Shown here: positions 5,019 to 5,377 of the stretch, in pieces
How the letters are laid out: each line of letters starts with the position of its first letter
Position numbering within the stretch: the first letter of the stretch is position 1
Assembly: GCA_902782505.1 (NCBI GenBank)
Contig: CACZNO010000202.1
Coordinates: 1 to 5,377, forward strand
From: an uncultured Erysipelotrichaceae bacterium
Lineage (GTDB): Bacteria > Bacillota_I > Bacilli_A > Erysipelotrichales > Erysipelotrichaceae
Direction of reading: 5' to 3'
DNA: 5,377 bases
Notes under the pieces: generated by a model
Database searches by the model: none
What the model was told of the DNA's origin: nothing
Seen by the model: only the letters and a program-made list of their open reading frames with translations
Position numbers and translations under genes: made by a program

Positions 5019-5377
5019 ATGGATAATCAAGGCAGAGAAAAAAATAAAGTCAGCGGAAAGGGTACCGTTCAGCGCCGGGGAGAAGGTTTAGGTACCGGTA
5101 AAGTCGGGAACTCCAACGCCGGCAAGGTAATCGGGACAGTGATGAAAACAGCCCATAAGGGCGGCGGCGGACAGGTATCCCCGCGCACCGTCCGCAGCGT
5201 TTCCCGTATGGGAGGCGGACTTCCGTTTATTCTGGTAGTCCTCGTATTGGTAGGCTCGTTATTGTTCGGGTTAATGCGGGGATGCGGGGAAAAACCCGAA
5301 CCGACGCCGGTTGATCCGACACCGGTTGATCCGACCAGAGATCCGTACTGGGGCTTCTTCAACCCGCAGTCAACAAC
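5019..5377 (+). CDS. Single-pass membrane protein with shared N-terminal module and Pro/Thr stalk (3' end missing)
   Basis: Starts at the ATG at 5019, with AAGGAGG (5006-5012) six bases upstream and 13 bases after the previous stop. The window ends after 119 codons plus two bases, with no stop. Residues 1-36 are the Gly/Arg/Lys-rich module shared with the upstream small protein. A basic Gly-rich linker (37-67, with Arg56, Arg59 and Arg63) follows, then a membrane helix (about 68-86). After it come a Cys89, a Pro-rich stalk with two PTPVD repeats (96-105) and an aromatic DPYWGFFNP stretch (108-116). Arginines before the helix suggest the N-terminus stays inside and the large missing part lies outside. 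From memory, similar N-termini occur in gut Firmicutes on clostripain-like (C11) peptidases, but the catalytic part is outside the window, so that identity is only a guess. Confidence 0.8.
   Translation, partial: MDNQGREKNKVSGKGTVQRRGEGLGTGKVGNSNAGKVIGTVMKTAHKGGGGQVSPRTVRSVSRMGGGLPFILVVLVLVGSLLFGLMRGCGEKPEPTPVDPTPVDPTRDPYWGFFNPQST
5301..5330 (+). repeat. Two 15-base tandem repeats coding for PTPVD
   Basis: CCGACGCCGGTTGAT (5301-5315) is followed at once by a copy differing at one base (5316-5330), then by a partial third unit, CCGACC. They encode the Pro/Thr stalk just outside the membrane helix. Such short tandem units can change in copy number by slippage. Confidence 0.8.

Noticed and set aside
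5206..5292. Lipoprotein signal peptide ending at Cys89 of the last protein
   Set aside because: The residues before the cysteine (LMRG) include an arginine and do not fit a lipobox, and the helix lies more than 65 residues from the N-terminus. A membrane anchor is simpler.

Overview
The window looks like chromosomal DNA from a low-to-moderate-GC Firmicute (Bacillota). Four things point there: strong AGGAGG ribosome binding sites before almost every gene, a sigma-A type extended -10 promoter, a CdaA/CdaR-type c-di-AMP module, and a DUF4428-type zinc-ribbon protein. An anaerobic gut lineage such as Erysipelotrichales or Lachnospirales would fit, but this is inference and the sequence alone does not settle it. 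I see no insertion sequences, tRNA or rRNA genes, CRISPR arrays or clear phage genes. Coding density is high and no gene-free stretch exceeds about 80 bases.

Layout. (1) 1-528, plus: the C-terminal membrane half of a TraB/PrgY-family protein whose start lies before the window. (2) 569-3554, plus: cdaA (diadenylate cyclase) and cdaR (YbbR-domain regulator), overlapping by 11 bases. They are driven by a well-formed promoter (517-545) that overlaps the end of the traB-like gene, and the unit ends at a bidirectional hairpin terminator (3557-3589). (3) 3573-4082, minus: an O6-alkylguanine-DNA alkyltransferase (ogt-type) that converges on cdaR and shares that terminator; its stop codon lies in the terminator loop. 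(4) 4083-4158: an AT-rich divergent promoter region. (5) 4159-5377, plus: a likely operon of a DUF4428-like zinc-ribbon protein, a 75-residue small protein, and the start of a single-pass membrane protein cut by the window end.

How they work together. CdaA makes the second messenger c-di-AMP at the membrane, and CdaR, anchored beside it with four extracytoplasmic YbbR domains, is its known type of regulator. Here both carry unusual cytoplasmic extensions: a roughly 265-residue acidic/coiled-coil/proline-spaced tail on CdaA and a roughly 70-residue basic leader on CdaR. The usual third gene, glmM, is absent. Ogt is a separate DNA-repair function.

The most interesting part is the last operon. 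The small protein and the membrane protein begin with the same 36-residue Gly/Arg/Lys-rich module (26 of 36 identical, no gaps, 14 of the 25 shared non-Met residues using different codons). The module is therefore conserved as protein, in one case free and in the other attached to a membrane protein with a Pro/Thr-rich outer stalk. It is a candidate undescribed sorting, assembly or interaction module.
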